From: Desulfobacterales bacterium
GTDB lineage: Bacteria > Desulfobacterota > Desulfobacteria > Desulfobacterales > JAAELO01
DNA length: 46,240 bases
Assembly (NCBI GenBank): GCA_024226555.1
Contig: JAAELO010000092.1
Location: 1-46,240 of the forward strand
Direction: 5' to 3'
A model generated the notes under the pieces. It had not been told where the DNA came from. It ran no database searches and worked only from the letters and a program-made list of their open reading frames with translations. Positions within the stretch are counted from its first letter, which is position 1; each line of letters begins with the position of its first letter. Below, piece by piece: positions 16,995 to 27,950 of this stretch. Made by a program: the position numbers and the translations under genes.

Positions 16995-19070
16995 TTAATC
17001 CAGATATTGTCTAACAAAATCCTGTATTTTTTTTATTTTAAAACTTTGGGCCAGTTCCCGTAATTCTGAAGCAAAAGGAGTATACCGTGTATCCATCTCT
17101 TCAAATATATCGGCTTGTTCAAGTACCCCCTTGATGTTGCCCTGCATTGCCATATCAAACAAACCAGCAATATCTTCTTTGGGTGGGACAATAATGTCTG
17201 ATGTAGCAGAGGTAGCTTCGCTATTGATATTCTCAACAATTTCTTCTTCATCATCATAATTCCAGTTCAATGATAAGTGGGTTTGTATCAAACCCAAAAT
17301 TTCTTCTAAAATAAAGGGTTTGCCTATAAAATCGTTACTCCCTGCTTTTAAACTTTTTTTTCGGTTTGAATCAAACACACTGGCAGAAATTCCGATTATT
17401 ATCACTTTTTGACCAATGGGTAACTTTCGTATTTGACATATCGCTTCATAACCATCCATTACTGGCATTCTAAGGTCAATAAAAACAAGATCCGGTTCAA
17501 ATTCAATGGTTTTAGAAACGCCATCTTGTCCATCAACGGCCTCTAAAACTTTGAATCCTAAAGGTTCCAGTGCACTCATCAGCACCAACCTGTTTTGTTC
17601 AATATCATCCACCACCAGTATCTTTCGGATCTCTCCTCTATATCCAACCACCCTCCTTTTAATCACATCGTTTGTTTGTATATGCTCCGTGATATGGGGC
17701 AGTTCCAGTTCAAACCGAAAAACACTACCTATTCCAACCTTACTTTCTACTTTAAGCTCACTGTTCATTACCTTTGTAAGTTTACTACTGATAGTTAACC
17801 CCAAACCAGTCCCTTCAGTGACCTGATCTTTTTTATGGACCTGCTGGAATGGCAGAAAGATTTCTTTTAAAACTTCAGGAGCAATACCAATGCCTGTATC
17901 TTCAATCTGAAAAAATATTTTATCATCATGGTAATCCACCTTAAAGATGATCTTTCCTGTTTCTGTATATTTTACAGCATTATTAAGTAAGTTCATTAAA
18001 ACCTGGCGAAGTTTCTGGTCATCTCCTCTGACTATGGAAGGTAAATTAGATGCGATTTGGTTGTGAAAAGAGAGTTTTTTTTGCCTGGCCTGCATCTGGA
18101 ATATGTCTGAAATATTAGTAAGCATGGTGGACAGGTTAAAATCATTCAAGGTCAGTTCTACTCTTTGGGCCTCAATCTTGGCTAAATCCAGAATGTCATT
18201 GATCATGTTTAAAAGGTGCAGGCTGCTTTGTTTAATGATATCAAGGCTTCGTTTTTTATTTTCCGGAACCTCTTTATCCTGTGTCAGGATTTGTGCGTAC
18301 CCCATAATGGCATTTAAAGGTGTTCTGAGTTCATGACTCATATTGGCCAGAAATTTACTTTTGGCCAGATTTGCAGTTTCAGCTTCCTCTTTGGCAATTT
18401 TTAGCTCAGAGGTCCTTTCTTCAACTTTTTGTTCCTGTTTTTCCAGTAAATCAGCAATTTCCGTATTTTTTTCTTCATAGGCCCGGACAGCCTGGTCTCT
18501 TTTAAATAAAAGATAAATTGTTAACCCGAATACAATAGCAGAAATAATAGTTATATTAATCACAAAGAAAAAGGTAGTAATGTTAGGAGATACTTCAATC
18601 CTATGTCCCTGAATAAAACTATCCAACAAACCTGTTACAATGGTAAATACCAGGTATAAGAGTAACCAGCGGATATTCGATTTTGCATTGGCAAATGTTA
18701 ATGAACCTACAATGGCCACCATGGCCCAGAGCATAACTGCTCCGGAGGGTATAAATCCTCCAAGAGTCCATTGGAAAAAAAATGGAAGCAGTAAACTCAT
18801 TAGTACCTGATAAAATCGAACCCTTATAAAATCCCTGGAGAATCGAAAATAAGTGAAATTGACAATGGTTAAAAACGTGTAGCCAAATGGAATGACAGAC
18901 GATAAATAGAGTTCGAAATAAAGTGTTATGAATCCCCAAAGCAATCCACCACAACTCATTAATGATCCCATATAAATAAGGAAACGGTGCCTGACTTTAT
19001 ACTCCTGGCTATCTGATTCCCGATCCCCAAACCCTGCGAATATCATAATGTACTTTTTATAATTGATCAT
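16995..19070 (-). CDS. membrane hybrid histidine kinase (kinase 5 of the array)
   Basis: This is a 691-residue protein. About six helices between residues 28 and 190 form an uncharacterised membrane sensor. The rest follows the array pattern: coiled coil EIADLLEKQEQKVEERTSEL, HisKA with His 246 (NMSHELRTPLNAIMGYAQIL), HATPase (NNAVKYT, DTGIGIA, GTGLGLTIS), a receiver (ILVVDDIEQNRL, FIDLRMPVMDGYEAI) and the C-terminal PPKEDIAGLFDMAMQGNI...FVRQYLD module. The kinase core is nearly the same as in kinases 4 and 6, while the membrane part is different. It lies 76 bases upstream of kinase 6 and 77 bases downstream of kinase 4, same strand, so co-transcription is likely. The signal is unknown. ATG 19068-19070 has a purine stretch (AAGAAG) directly before it. 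Confidence 0.92.
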   Translation of the reverse strand: MINYKKYIMIFAGFGDRESDSQEYKVRHRFLIYMGSLMSCGGLLWGFITLYFELYLSSVIPFGYTFLTIVNFTYFRFSRDFIRVRFYQVLMSLLLPFFFQWTLGGFIPSGAVMLWAMVAIVGSLTFANAKSNIRWLLLYLVFTIVTGLLDSFIQGHRIEVSPNITTFFFVINITIISAIVFGLTIYLLFKRDQAVRAYEEKNTEIADLLEKQEQKVEERTSELKIAKEEAETANLAKSKFLANMSHELRTPLNAIMGYAQILTQDKEVPENKKRSLDIIKQSSLHLLNMINDILDLAKIEAQRVELTLNDFNLSTMLTNISDIFQMQARQKKLSFHNQIASNLPSIVRGDDQKLRQVLMNLLNNAVKYTETGKIIFKVDYHDDKIFFQIEDTGIGIAPEVLKEIFLPFQQVHKKDQVTEGTGLGLTISSKLTKVMNSELKVESKVGIGSVFRFELELPHITEHIQTNDVIKRRVVGYRGEIRKILVVDDIEQNRLVLMSALEPLGFKVLEAVDGQDGVSKTIEFEPDLVFIDLRMPVMDGYEAICQIRKLPIGQKVIIIGISASVFDSNRKKSLKAGSNDFIGKPFILEEILGLIQTHLSLNWNYDDEEEIVENINSEATSATSDIIVPPKEDIAGLFDMAMQGNIKGVLEQADIFEEMDTRYTPFASELRELAQSFKIKKIQDFVRQYLD

Positions 19071-19147
19071 CTTCTTAATCTTTCATTATGATTTTGAATT
19101 TCCTATATCCTGAATTGTTAACACCTGAAAGACATCTATTTTCAAGC

Positions 19148-21874
19148 TCAATCCAGGTACAGCTTAACAAACTCCTGTATTTTTTTGACTTTAAAATTTT
19201 GTGCCAGCTCCCGTAACTCGGAAGCAAATGGGGTAAACCTTACATCCATATCTTCAAATTTATCTGTCTGTTCAAGAACTCCGGCAATGTTACCCCGCAT
19301 TGCCAAATCGAACAGAATTGCAATCTCTTCTTTGGGAGGAACAATTAAATCTGTCTTATCTTCACCCTCAATCTCTTCTATCATTTCGATCTCTTTTTCA
19401 TCATAGATCCAGTCTAATGATAAGTGAGTCTGTATCAACCCTAATAATTCTTCCAGAATGAAGGGTTTACCAATAAAATTATCACTTCCTGATTCTATAC
19501 TCTTTTTACGGTTCATATTAAAAACACTGGCTGAAATGCTGATGATGACAGCCTTTTGACCAATGGGCAACTTTCTGATTTGGCGTATCGCTTCATAACC
19601 GTCCATAACCGGCATTCGAAGGTCAATAAAAACAAGATCAGGTTCAAACTGGTTGGTTTTATCCACTCCATCTCGCCCATCAACAGCCTCTAACATTTTA
19701 AATCCCAGAGGTTCCAGCATGCTTATCAACACCGATCTGTTATGTTCAATATCATCCACCACCAGTATCTTTCGCCTTTCACCTGTGTATCCAATCACCT
19801 TGCCTTTATCCATATCGTTTGTTTCAACAAAACCAGTAATCTCAGGTAACTCAAGTTCAAAACTAAAAATACTACCAAGTCCAACTTTGCTTTCCACTTT
19901 TAGTTCACCGTTCATCAACTGTGTTAAACTGCGACTAATAGCCAGCCCCAAACCGGTCCCTTCAATAACTTGTTTTTTTTGTTGCACTTGTTGAAATGGC
20001 AGAAAGATTTCCTTTAATACTTCTGCTGCAATACCCATACCTGTATCTTCCACCAGAAAACAAATTTTATCTTCATGGATAGTAACTTTAAAAATAACTT
20101 TTCCTGTATCAGTAAATTTGATAGCGTTATTAAGTATGTTTATCAAAATCTGGCGAAGCTTTTGTTCATCCCCTCTAACTATAGCTGGCACATCAGGAGC
20201 TATTTCACTAATAAAAGAGAGTTTTTTTTGCATGGCCTGCATTTCGAAGATATCTGAAATATTCGTAAGCATGCTCGACATATCAAAATCGCACAGGTTC
20301 AATTCTACTCTCTGGGCCTCAATTTTGGAGAGATCAAGAATGTCATTGATCATATTTAAAAGGTGGAGACTGCTTTGTTTAATGATGTTCAAACTTCTTT
20401 TTTTATCTTTGGGTACCCCTTTATCCAGTGTTAGAATTTGGGCATATCCCATAATAGCATTTAAAGGAGTTCTTAGTTCATGACTCATATTTGCCAAAAA
20501 TCCACTTTTAGCCCGGTTGGCTGTCTCTGCTTCCTCTTTGGCAATTTTTAGCTCAAAGGTTCTTTCTTCAACGATTTGTTCCTGCTTTTCCAGTAAATCA
20601 GCAATTTCGGTGTTTTTTTCCTCTTTTAATCTGAGTTCCATCTCTTTAAGTTCTCTTCTCTTATGTCTTAGAACTCTCATCCTGTCTGTAATAGCAGTTG
20701 CTAACAGAATAATTTCAAATACTGCCCCGATTATCACAGAATTAATGGTAAAAAAATTCTTGGGTAACAAACCTAATCCAATAAGAGAAAGAAAGAGTGT
20801 CCCTATTGAAAGGACAATATATGCTATAAGGAAGTAACGGGCAGGAATGTAACCCTGTTTTAATCTTATAGCCCCGGCAATAGTTGCTATTAACGGCATT
20901 GCAAGTCCAATTATATGAATTAGATAATTAGCAAACTTCTGATACCCGATATAAAGAGTAATTATAACCAAAAAGCTTAAACCGATAGAGCTCCATAGCA
21001 TTTTATCAATAACCGGGCAATATCTCCTGGTGGACAGAAAATACTGGGAAAAAGAAACTCCAAATACTGAACTTATGGCAACTGCATAAATAATAAAGTG
21101 AGTAAGTTCAGGGAAACCTAAAAGTATATTAAAACCACTAAACAGGAAGAAATAAAGAGAAACAAAGGTCACATAAAGAATGTAATGTATATACACTTTG
21201 TCTTTAAGGAACAGATATAAAAACATATTGTAGATTAACATTGATGCAAGGATACCAAATACCACACCATAGAAAGAAATTTCCAGCCATGATCTTAGCC
21301 TGAAATTATCTTTGTCCGAAAGAAGAACAGTAAAATTTGATGATGCATGTGTTTTTGAAGTATGAGGAACAATCCTGAGATAGAAATAGGTTTTCTCAGG
21401 AATTTTTTGTGGCAGATTAAAAACAGGATGCCTGTATCTCCAGGTGTATGCTTTAGTACGGTTCAAAAAGCTTGAACGTATCAGCATATATGATTTTCGA
21501 AACTCGCTTTCCTGAGGCAAATAAAGGTCAACATAAGGAAAGTTTGGTTTATCAACAGTAAGTACATACTGCTTTATAATATTATTTTTTTTGGGAACAC
21601 AGATCTTAAACCTTAACCAGATGACATCGTCAGCCAAACCGAAGTTAAAACTCCTGCTTTTATAAGGTTTGAATGAGGCATTATTTTCAGGAGAAAGAAT
21701 GTCTACTATGGTTAACTCACCTAAAGGATCAATAAGAACATCAGCATGCAGACCAATATAAGTATATTTAAACTCTTTTCCGATTTTAATCATCTCAGAG
21801 GATTCTGAAATAATGGGCAAGCAAATTGCTATAATCCAAATGATGATTTCAAATATATTTTTTTTGATTCTCAT
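19148..21874 (-). CDS. 7TM-DISM hybrid histidine kinase (kinase 4 of the array)
   Basis: This is a 908-residue protein. It has a signal peptide (about 1-24), a periplasmic 7TMR-DISMED2-type beta domain (about 40-185: FNFGLADDVIWLRFKI, YLPQESEFRKSY, KTYFYLRIVPHTS), then the seven-helix DISM region (about 197-395: FYGVVFGILASMLIYNMFLY, LKDKVYIHYILY). After a coiled coil come HisKA (His 465), HATPase (DTGMGIA, GTGLGLAIS), a receiver (ILVVDDIEHNRS, FIDLRMPVMDGYEAI) and the PPKEEIAILFDLAMRGNI...FVKLYLD module. The DISMED2 fold is carbohydrate-binding-like in known family members, so an extracellular sugar or polymer cue is a reasonable inference. It lies 77 bases upstream of kinase 5. Confidence 0.94.
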   Translation of the reverse strand: MRIKKNIFEIIIWIIAICLPIISESSEMIKIGKEFKYTYIGLHADVLIDPLGELTIVDILSPENNASFKPYKSRSFNFGLADDVIWLRFKICVPKKNNIIKQYVLTVDKPNFPYVDLYLPQESEFRKSYMLIRSSFLNRTKAYTWRYRHPVFNLPQKIPEKTYFYLRIVPHTSKTHASSNFTVLLSDKDNFRLRSWLEISFYGVVFGILASMLIYNMFLYLFLKDKVYIHYILYVTFVSLYFFLFSGFNILLGFPELTHFIIYAVAISSVFGVSFSQYFLSTRRYCPVIDKMLWSSIGLSFLVIITLYIGYQKFANYLIHIIGLAMPLIATIAGAIRLKQGYIPARYFLIAYIVLSIGTLFLSLIGLGLLPKNFFTINSVIIGAVFEIILLATAITDRMRVLRHKRRELKEMELRLKEEKNTEIADLLEKQEQIVEERTFELKIAKEEAETANRAKSGFLANMSHELRTPLNAIMGYAQILTLDKGVPKDKKRSLNIIKQSSLHLLNMINDILDLSKIEAQRVELNLCDFDMSSMLTNISDIFEMQAMQKKLSFISEIAPDVPAIVRGDEQKLRQILINILNNAIKFTDTGKVIFKVTIHEDKICFLVEDTGMGIAAEVLKEIFLPFQQVQQKKQVIEGTGLGLAISRSLTQLMNGELKVESKVGLGSIFSFELELPEITGFVETNDMDKGKVIGYTGERRKILVVDDIEHNRSVLISMLEPLGFKMLEAVDGRDGVDKTNQFEPDLVFIDLRMPVMDGYEAIRQIRKLPIGQKAVIISISASVFNMNRKKSIESGSDNFIGKPFILEELLGLIQTHLSLDWIYDEKEIEMIEEIEGEDKTDLIVPPKEEIAILFDLAMRGNIAGVLEQTDKFEDMDVRFTPFASELRELAQNFKVKKIQEFVKLYLD

Positions 21875-21959
21875 ATTTTTGCCTGCATTAATTTTTTACA
21901 ACTTATTTCGTCAAATTATCCTGACCACTTTTAGGCCTCATATAAAAGAATCTACTGAC

Positions 21960-24900
21960 CTAATCCAAATACTGTTTAACAAATTCTTTTAATTTATTTA
22001 TTTTGAAAGTTTTGCCTAAATTTTGTAGTTCGGTAGTAAACGGAGTAAATCTCACATCCATTTTTTCTAATCTTTCAGCCTCTTTAAGGATATCACCAAC
22101 GTTACCCTTCATAACCAAATCAAATAACCTGGCAAGCTCTTCTTTGGGTGGAGCAATAATAGGTGTTATTGGAGATATTTCCCCATGCCGTTTCCCAATA
22201 GTTTCAGAATCCTGTTTATCATAAATCCAATCCAATTCTAAATGAGTTTGTAACAAACTTAACAGATTTTCAATGATGAAGGGTTTATTAATAAAACTAT
22301 CACTTCCTGCATCTATACTTTTCATCCTGTCTAAATCAAAAACACTGGCTGAAATGCTGATAATGATAATATTCTGGCCAATAGGTAACTTGCGGATTTG
22401 ACGTATGGCTTCATAGCCATCCATTATCGGCATTCTAAGATCCATTAAAACAAGGTCCGGTATTATTTCAACTGTTTTATTAACACCATCTTCTCCATTA
22501 ACAGCCTCAAAAACTTCAAATCCAAGAGGAGCGAGTGTATTTATCAGTACAGACCTGTTTTCCTTTTTATCATCCACCACCAGTATTTTTCGTCTCGAAC
22601 CTTCATACCCTGTCACAATTTCAAAATTATTCTCTTTGATTTCAACAGAACCTGTGAAGCATGAAACAGGCAATATCAACTCAAAGGAAAATATACTTCC
22701 TTGCCCCATCTCACTTTCAACTTTTAACTCACCACCCATAAGCTGAGTAAGACTGCTGCTGATAGTCAACCCCAAACCTGTACCCTCAATTATTTGATTT
22801 TGCTGTACCTCCTGCTGGAAAGGCATGAAAATCCTTTTTAGTGATTCAGGCGCAATACCTGATCCTGTGTCTTCCACCTGGAATCGTAATTTATTTTCAC
22901 AACACACAACTTTTAAAACGATCTTTCCACTATCTGTGAATTTTACAGCATTATTAAGCAGATTAATCAAAATCTGACGTAGCTTTTGCTCATCACCGGT
23001 AACAACAGTTGGCACATCAGAGGAAACTTCACTATGAAAAGAGAGTCCTTTTTGACTGGCCTGCATACGAAAGATATTTGATACATTTTTTAACATACTA
23101 TACAGATTAAAACCGGTAAGTATCAACTCCTCTTTCCGGGCTTCAATTTTGGAAAGATCCAGAATATCATTAATCATATTTAAAAGGTGATTACTACTTT
23201 GTTGAACAATATTCAGAAACTCTTTTTTATCATCTGGAATCTTTTTATCCTTTGACAGAATTTGGGTATAGCCCATAATGGCATTAAGAGGTGTCCTGAG
23301 TTCATGACTCATATTGGCCAGAAACTCACTTTTTGCTTTATTGGCTGTTTCAGCCTGCAATGCCATTTCGTTAGCTTTTGCTGTTGCTGACTCAAGCTGA
23401 ATATTAACTTCAGTTAATTCCTGGTTTGCTTCTTCCATTCCTGTTGTACGTTCTTTTACAAGATCGTCTAAATGGCTGTAAACTAATGCATTTTCAAGTG
23501 ATATAACAGCCTGGGAAAGTAGGATATTAAGTGTTTCCACTCTCTCTTTTGTGAAAGCATTCTTTGTTATATTGTTTTCCAGATATAATACTCCGGTTAT
23601 TTTATCCATGTAACGCATGGGAATACATAGAACTGATTTGGGCTGTTTAATTTTTATGTATAAATCATTTATAAACAGGTCGTTGTCCTTTTCAGATGGC
23701 AATACAATAATTTTACCGGTTTTCCTGACATAATTAATAATCCCCTGGGAAATGTCTTTGTTTTTACTCACTTTTATGGATTTTAATATCTGAACTTTAT
23801 TTGTGCCAGTATCTACTGCGGCCTCTATTAAGAGTTCTTCATTTTTAATAAGTAAAACATATCCTTTTTGTGCCCCAGCATTTTCCATGATGATGTTTAT
23901 CATTTTTTCAAGAAGTATTTTTAGATTGATTTCCCGTGATATTGCGTGCGATGCTTTTATTACAGTGGATAGGTCAATAAATTCTGATGAACCTGTGCCA
24001 CCTGTTAATGTTATTAATGATGAGTCTGTCCACTTATTTTCAGATTTAAGCAGGTCCTGATATTTTTTTTCAATTTGCTTTACTTTAGCAACTGCACCCC
24101 ACATGCTATACATATGATGCGCCTTTGTCATATATAGTGATGCAAATTCTTTCTCGTTTAGTTCAAGCCAGAATTTTGCAGTCAGTTCCAGAGCCAGGGC
24201 TTCCTCCTGAAGAAACCTGTTTTCACAGGCTAATTTCACGGCAATTTTATAGAAATTCATGGCTTTTAGTTTTTGCCCCTGAACTCGGGCGAGTTCTGCT
24301 TCCACAAGATGATATTTGTGTATGTGATTCATGGGGGAATGGAAAGCCCATTCTTTCATTTTTTTTTGATTTTTTATTACTTTTTTAAGATGATCCTTCC
24401 GTACAGCTTTTTTTTCTGTATGATAGAGTGCAAGTCTGGTCAGAGAATCATAGAAATTAAGAATTGGAAGGGCAGGATGTGAAATTTGTTCTTTACTGTA
24501 TGGTTTTACTATTTGAGCATATTCAAGAGCTTTTTTATTCCTTCCAAAAAGATAATTTAGTTTTAACAGGAACAGGTTTAGTAAATACAGTGCGTTAACG
24601 TCGTTTGCTTTTTTATGTAATGGGAGCATTTTATTCACATCATAGGAAGATCCTGTTAATTCACATGGATCTCCAGACATTCCCCGAAGATTTGAAACAA
24701 CCTGACAAATTAGCATATGGTATTTCATAACAGTATGCTGATTGAGTTTCATAATGTTTTCTGAATATTTATTCATCTCTTTTTCAACTGTCAAAAGGTC
24801 TATTCCTGAATAATAAAGAGTGGCAGTATAACCATTTGCTGATAAAGCAGCAAATTCCAGGTCTCCTGTTTCAACTCCAGTCTTATATGCCTTAATTAAT

Positions 24901-27863
24901 GCTTCTAAAGAATCCCGCATCGGTTTTTTATAGTGATTTATCAAATGCCAGAAAATAAACCTGACCTTTGCTCTGGATTCATTGATATTGTACTTTTCAA
25001 CCACTCTTATAGCGAGCTTCCCCCATTTATACCCTGCTTTAATATCTCCCAAAACACCATTATGAACCATTCCAAAACCAGCATAGGAAAAAGGTGAATA
25101 AATACTGTTGCCATATTTTACTGATAATCTGACTATTTTAAAGACGATAATAGGAACTATATCAGGAGCGGCATAATAAGCAGATGAACCTATTCCCGAT
25201 GCAATTTGTATTACAGCGAGGTTATGAGGATCTTTCATTTTCGGAAGATTAATAAGATTCTCAATCTTTTTACCCATTAAAGATAGCTTCACTTTCAAAA
25301 GTTCATATATAATCCGTAATTTAGACGGTTTCTCAGGAATCTTAATCCCAAGTTTATTGAGAACACTCAAACCAATCCTTACTCCATTAAGAGGTTGATT
25401 TTGAGCCTGACAGGCATAAATTTTAGCCTCATATGTTTTAATTTTTTCCAGAATTGTCCTGGCATTTTGAAATACTTTTTCAGCCATATCATCCATTTCA
25501 TCATAATCAGCACTGAGTTGAGCTGCTACAGTTGCTTGCTGGTACAAAGCCAGAGTTAAATCATAGTTTTTAGTCCAACAATTTTCCGAAAGAAGCCCGA
25601 TTCCTGCTTTCAGATAATTCAATGCTAAAGTATATGCACTTGAACCCAGAGCCTTTTCCCCTGCCTTAAGGTTAAGTTCAGCAAGATTTTCTTTTTCAGA
25701 TTCATCTGTAACTAAAGCAATACCGGCATTCAATTGATTAACAATATAAAAAATTCTTTCCGAAAGATCCCTTTTTGAATATTTTAAAATATAATTTCCA
25801 ATACGATAATGCAGATGTGTTTTTTCTTCATTGGAAATCAGTGAATAAGCAGCCTCCATTATCCGGTTATGGCTAAATCTGTATATGTGATCACTCTTAT
25901 TAAGCATCCCCTCTTTTAAAATAACATTCAATGCCGGTAAAATATCTTTTTCCGGTTCTTCACATGCTATTATCAGGGCTTTATGACTAAAATAACTACC
26001 AACACAGGCTCCAATTTTCAAAATCTTCTGTGATTTCTCAGGCAGGAGAGTAATTTTTTCTGCCATAAGATCCACAACATTATCTGTTGCCTGTATCTTT
26101 TTAATTTCTGACATATGCCAGAACCAGCCTTCCCCATGTGAAAATTCAATCAGACTTTTCCTGTAAAGAGATTTCAAAAACTCATTGATAAAAAATGGAT
26201 TTCCAAAAGTCTTATCAATCAGAAGTTCCGCAAGTGATATTGTTTCCTCTTCCGGGCGATTTAAGGTGTCACCCAGTATTCTGTTAATCTGTTTTACGTT
26301 CAGGGGCTTTAAAATTATATCATTTACAACTGTATCTGATTTTTTAATATCACCCAAAGTCCGGATCAACGGGTGTGAATCAATAGTCTCACTGTGATGG
26401 TAAGAGCCAATGATCAACATGTTTTTTATAGCAGAATCGGTTGTAAAGAGTTTTAAAAGATATAAACTTGCTGAATCAGCCCATTGCAGGTCGTCCAGAA
26501 AAAGAACCAATGAGTGTTTACTACTCGCTAAATTTTTGATAAATCCCTGAAATACCAGATCGAACCTGTTTTTAGATTCAACTGATCCCAGTGTTGGAAT
26601 TTCCGGTTGTTTGCCAATTATCAGCTTAAACAAGGGAATCAAATCAGTTACGATTTTACCATTAGGTTCCAGTACTGATAAAATTCTCTCTTTCCATAAT
26701 GCAATTCCTTCTTCATCTTCAGCAAGTATTTGCCTGCCAAACATAGTTAATGCTTTAATAATAGCATTATAGGGTGTTTCTTTTTTTCGTTTATCAAACC
26801 TTCCTGAGATAAAATATCCTTTTTGTTTAACAACGGTTCTTTGTATCTCATTGATTAAAGCAGATTTCCCGATTCCGGATGGTCCTGAAACAAGAATTAA
26901 TTCCGTGTTATTCTGCCTTACCCGTTCAAAAGCAGACAAAAGAGTTCCAATCTCTTTTTCCCGGCCATACAGTGTCTGGGGTATCTTAAATTTATCTGAT
27001 AAATCATTTAATCCCAATTCAAATGATTTTATGGACTCTTGTTCCTTCATATTTTTCTGGCATTTTTCAAGGTCAACTTTCAAACCAAATGCATTCTGAT
27101 AGCGATCCTCCGCATTCTTGGCCATAAGTTTCATTACAATTTCTGAAATGATCTCTGGTATGTTTTCGTTAACCTTACCTGGAGGATCTGGTTGCATGGC
27201 AATATGACTATGCATAAGCTTTAGCAAATCTTTTGATTCAAAAGGAAGATGCCCTGTTAACATCCAATAGAAGGTTACTCCAAGTGAGTAAAAGTCAGTT
27301 CGATAATCAAGGGAACGATTCATACGACCTGTCTGTTCAGGAGATATATATGCTAATGAACCTTCCAGAACATTTGGATTTTTCACAGATGTGATTTCCC
27401 GTGGAAGTTCTGTTGCAATTCCAAAATCAATAATTCTAACACTATTATTTCGGGTATTCAAAATGATATTTGATGGGTTTATATCTTTATGAATAATATT
27501 ATGCTTGTGTATATTTGCGATTATTTCAACAATATGTATAGCAAGACTTAAAAAGTCATCTAACGGAAGAATCTGAGATGTTAGACTGTTTTCAAGAGAT
27601 TGTCCTCCAATATCCTCCATAATAATCATGGGAGAACCTGCTTGCGATTTTCCATATATCTGTGCGATGCCCTCTTTTTTAAACCTGCTGGCCAGTTCAT
27701 ATTCCCGATTAAATTCAGAAATGTCTTCCTGGGTTGGGAATTTTTTATTGAATATTTTCAGAATGACAGGCCGTTTGTTTTTTTCTTCAAACGCACGGTA
27801 TATCAGAGAACTATTGCTCTCATAGATTTTCTCAGGATTTTGATAACCTTCAAGCTTTTGCAT
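21960..27863 (-). CDS. Ser/Thr kinase-AAA ATPase-GAF-hybrid histidine kinase (kinase 3 of the array)
   Basis: This is a 1967-residue soluble protein. Residues 1-270 form an Hanks-type kinase with intact motifs (VILKIF lysine, HKDINPSNIIL catalytic loop, DFGIAT, SPEQTGRMN). Next is an AAA/ORC-like ATPase (Walker A GPSGIGKSALINE near 330, Walker B LVLFLDDLQWAD), a long alpha-helical TPR-like region (about 650-1250), a GAF domain (about 1290-1460), a coiled coil, HisKA (His near 1520, MSHELRTPLNAIMGY), HATPase, a receiver (ILVVDDKKENRS, Asp near 1807 in LMDLRMPIMDGYEAI) and the C-terminal PPKEELARLFDLVMKGNV...FVKQYLD module. The front part matches the large tri-functional kinases known from cyanobacteria and deltaproteobacteria. 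AAGGA precedes the ATG. It lies 85 bases upstream of kinase 4. Both phosphotransfer chemistries look active. Confidence 0.95.
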   Translation of the reverse strand: MQKLEGYQNPEKIYESNSSLIYRAFEEKNKRPVILKIFNKKFPTQEDISEFNREYELASRFKKEGIAQIYGKSQAGSPMIIMEDIGGQSLENSLTSQILPLDDFLSLAIHIVEIIANIHKHNIIHKDINPSNIILNTRNNSVRIIDFGIATELPREITSVKNPNVLEGSLAYISPEQTGRMNRSLDYRTDFYSLGVTFYWMLTGHLPFESKDLLKLMHSHIAMQPDPPGKVNENIPEIISEIVMKLMAKNAEDRYQNAFGLKVDLEKCQKNMKEQESIKSFELGLNDLSDKFKIPQTLYGREKEIGTLLSAFERVRQNNTELILVSGPSGIGKSALINEIQRTVVKQKGYFISGRFDKRKKETPYNAIIKALTMFGRQILAEDEEGIALWKERILSVLEPNGKIVTDLIPLFKLIIGKQPEIPTLGSVESKNRFDLVFQGFIKNLASSKHSLVLFLDDLQWADSASLYLLKLFTTDSAIKNMLIIGSYHHSETIDSHPLIRTLGDIKKSDTVVNDIILKPLNVKQINRILGDTLNRPEEETISLAELLIDKTFGNPFFINEFLKSLYRKSLIEFSHGEGWFWHMSEIKKIQATDNVVDLMAEKITLLPEKSQKILKIGACVGSYFSHKALIIACEEPEKDILPALNVILKEGMLNKSDHIYRFSHNRIMEAAYSLISNEEKTHLHYRIGNYILKYSKRDLSERIFYIVNQLNAGIALVTDESEKENLAELNLKAGEKALGSSAYTLALNYLKAGIGLLSENCWTKNYDLTLALYQQATVAAQLSADYDEMDDMAEKVFQNARTILEKIKTYEAKIYACQAQNQPLNGVRIGLSVLNKLGIKIPEKPSKLRIIYELLKVKLSLMGKKIENLINLPKMKDPHNLAVIQIASGIGSSAYYAAPDIVPIIVFKIVRLSVKYGNSIYSPFSYAGFGMVHNGVLGDIKAGYKWGKLAIRVVEKYNINESRAKVRFIFWHLINHYKKPMRDSLEALIKAYKTGVETGDLEFAALSANGYTATLYYSGIDLLTVEKEMNKYSENIMKLNQHTVMKYHMLICQVVSNLRGMSGDPCELTGSSYDVNKMLPLHKKANDVNALYLLNLFLLKLNYLFGRNKKALEYAQIVKPYSKEQISHPALPILNFYDSLTRLALYHTEKKAVRKDHLKKVIKNQKKMKEWAFHSPMNHIHKYHLVEAELARVQGQKLKAMNFYKIAVKLACENRFLQEEALALELTAKFWLELNEKEFASLYMTKAHHMYSMWGAVAKVKQIEKKYQDLLKSENKWTDSSLITLTGGTGSSEFIDLSTVIKASHAISREINLKILLEKMINIIMENAGAQKGYVLLIKNEELLIEAAVDTGTNKVQILKSIKVSKNKDISQGIINYVRKTGKIIVLPSEKDNDLFINDLYIKIKQPKSVLCIPMRYMDKITGVLYLENNITKNAFTKERVETLNILLSQAVISLENALVYSHLDDLVKERTTGMEEANQELTEVNIQLESATAKANEMALQAETANKAKSEFLANMSHELRTPLNAIMGYTQILSKDKKIPDDKKEFLNIVQQSSNHLLNMINDILDLSKIEARKEELILTGFNLYSMLKNVSNIFRMQASQKGLSFHSEVSSDVPTVVTGDEQKLRQILINLLNNAVKFTDSGKIVLKVVCCENKLRFQVEDTGSGIAPESLKRIFMPFQQEVQQNQIIEGTGLGLTISSSLTQLMGGELKVESEMGQGSIFSFELILPVSCFTGSVEIKENNFEIVTGYEGSRRKILVVDDKKENRSVLINTLAPLGFEVFEAVNGEDGVNKTVEIIPDLVLMDLRMPIMDGYEAIRQIRKLPIGQNIIIISISASVFDLDRMKSIDAGSDSFINKPFIIENLLSLLQTHLELDWIYDKQDSETIGKRHGEISPITPIIAPPKEELARLFDLVMKGNVGDILKEAERLEKMDVRFTPFTTELQNLGKTFKINKLKEFVKQYLD

Positions 27864-27950
27864 TTGATTCCTTAATTTTATTTCTAAGCTACAAAAACTA
27901 CTTCCTGTTTGCTATGGCAGGAAGTAAACAACAGATGTCATTTGCAAGCC

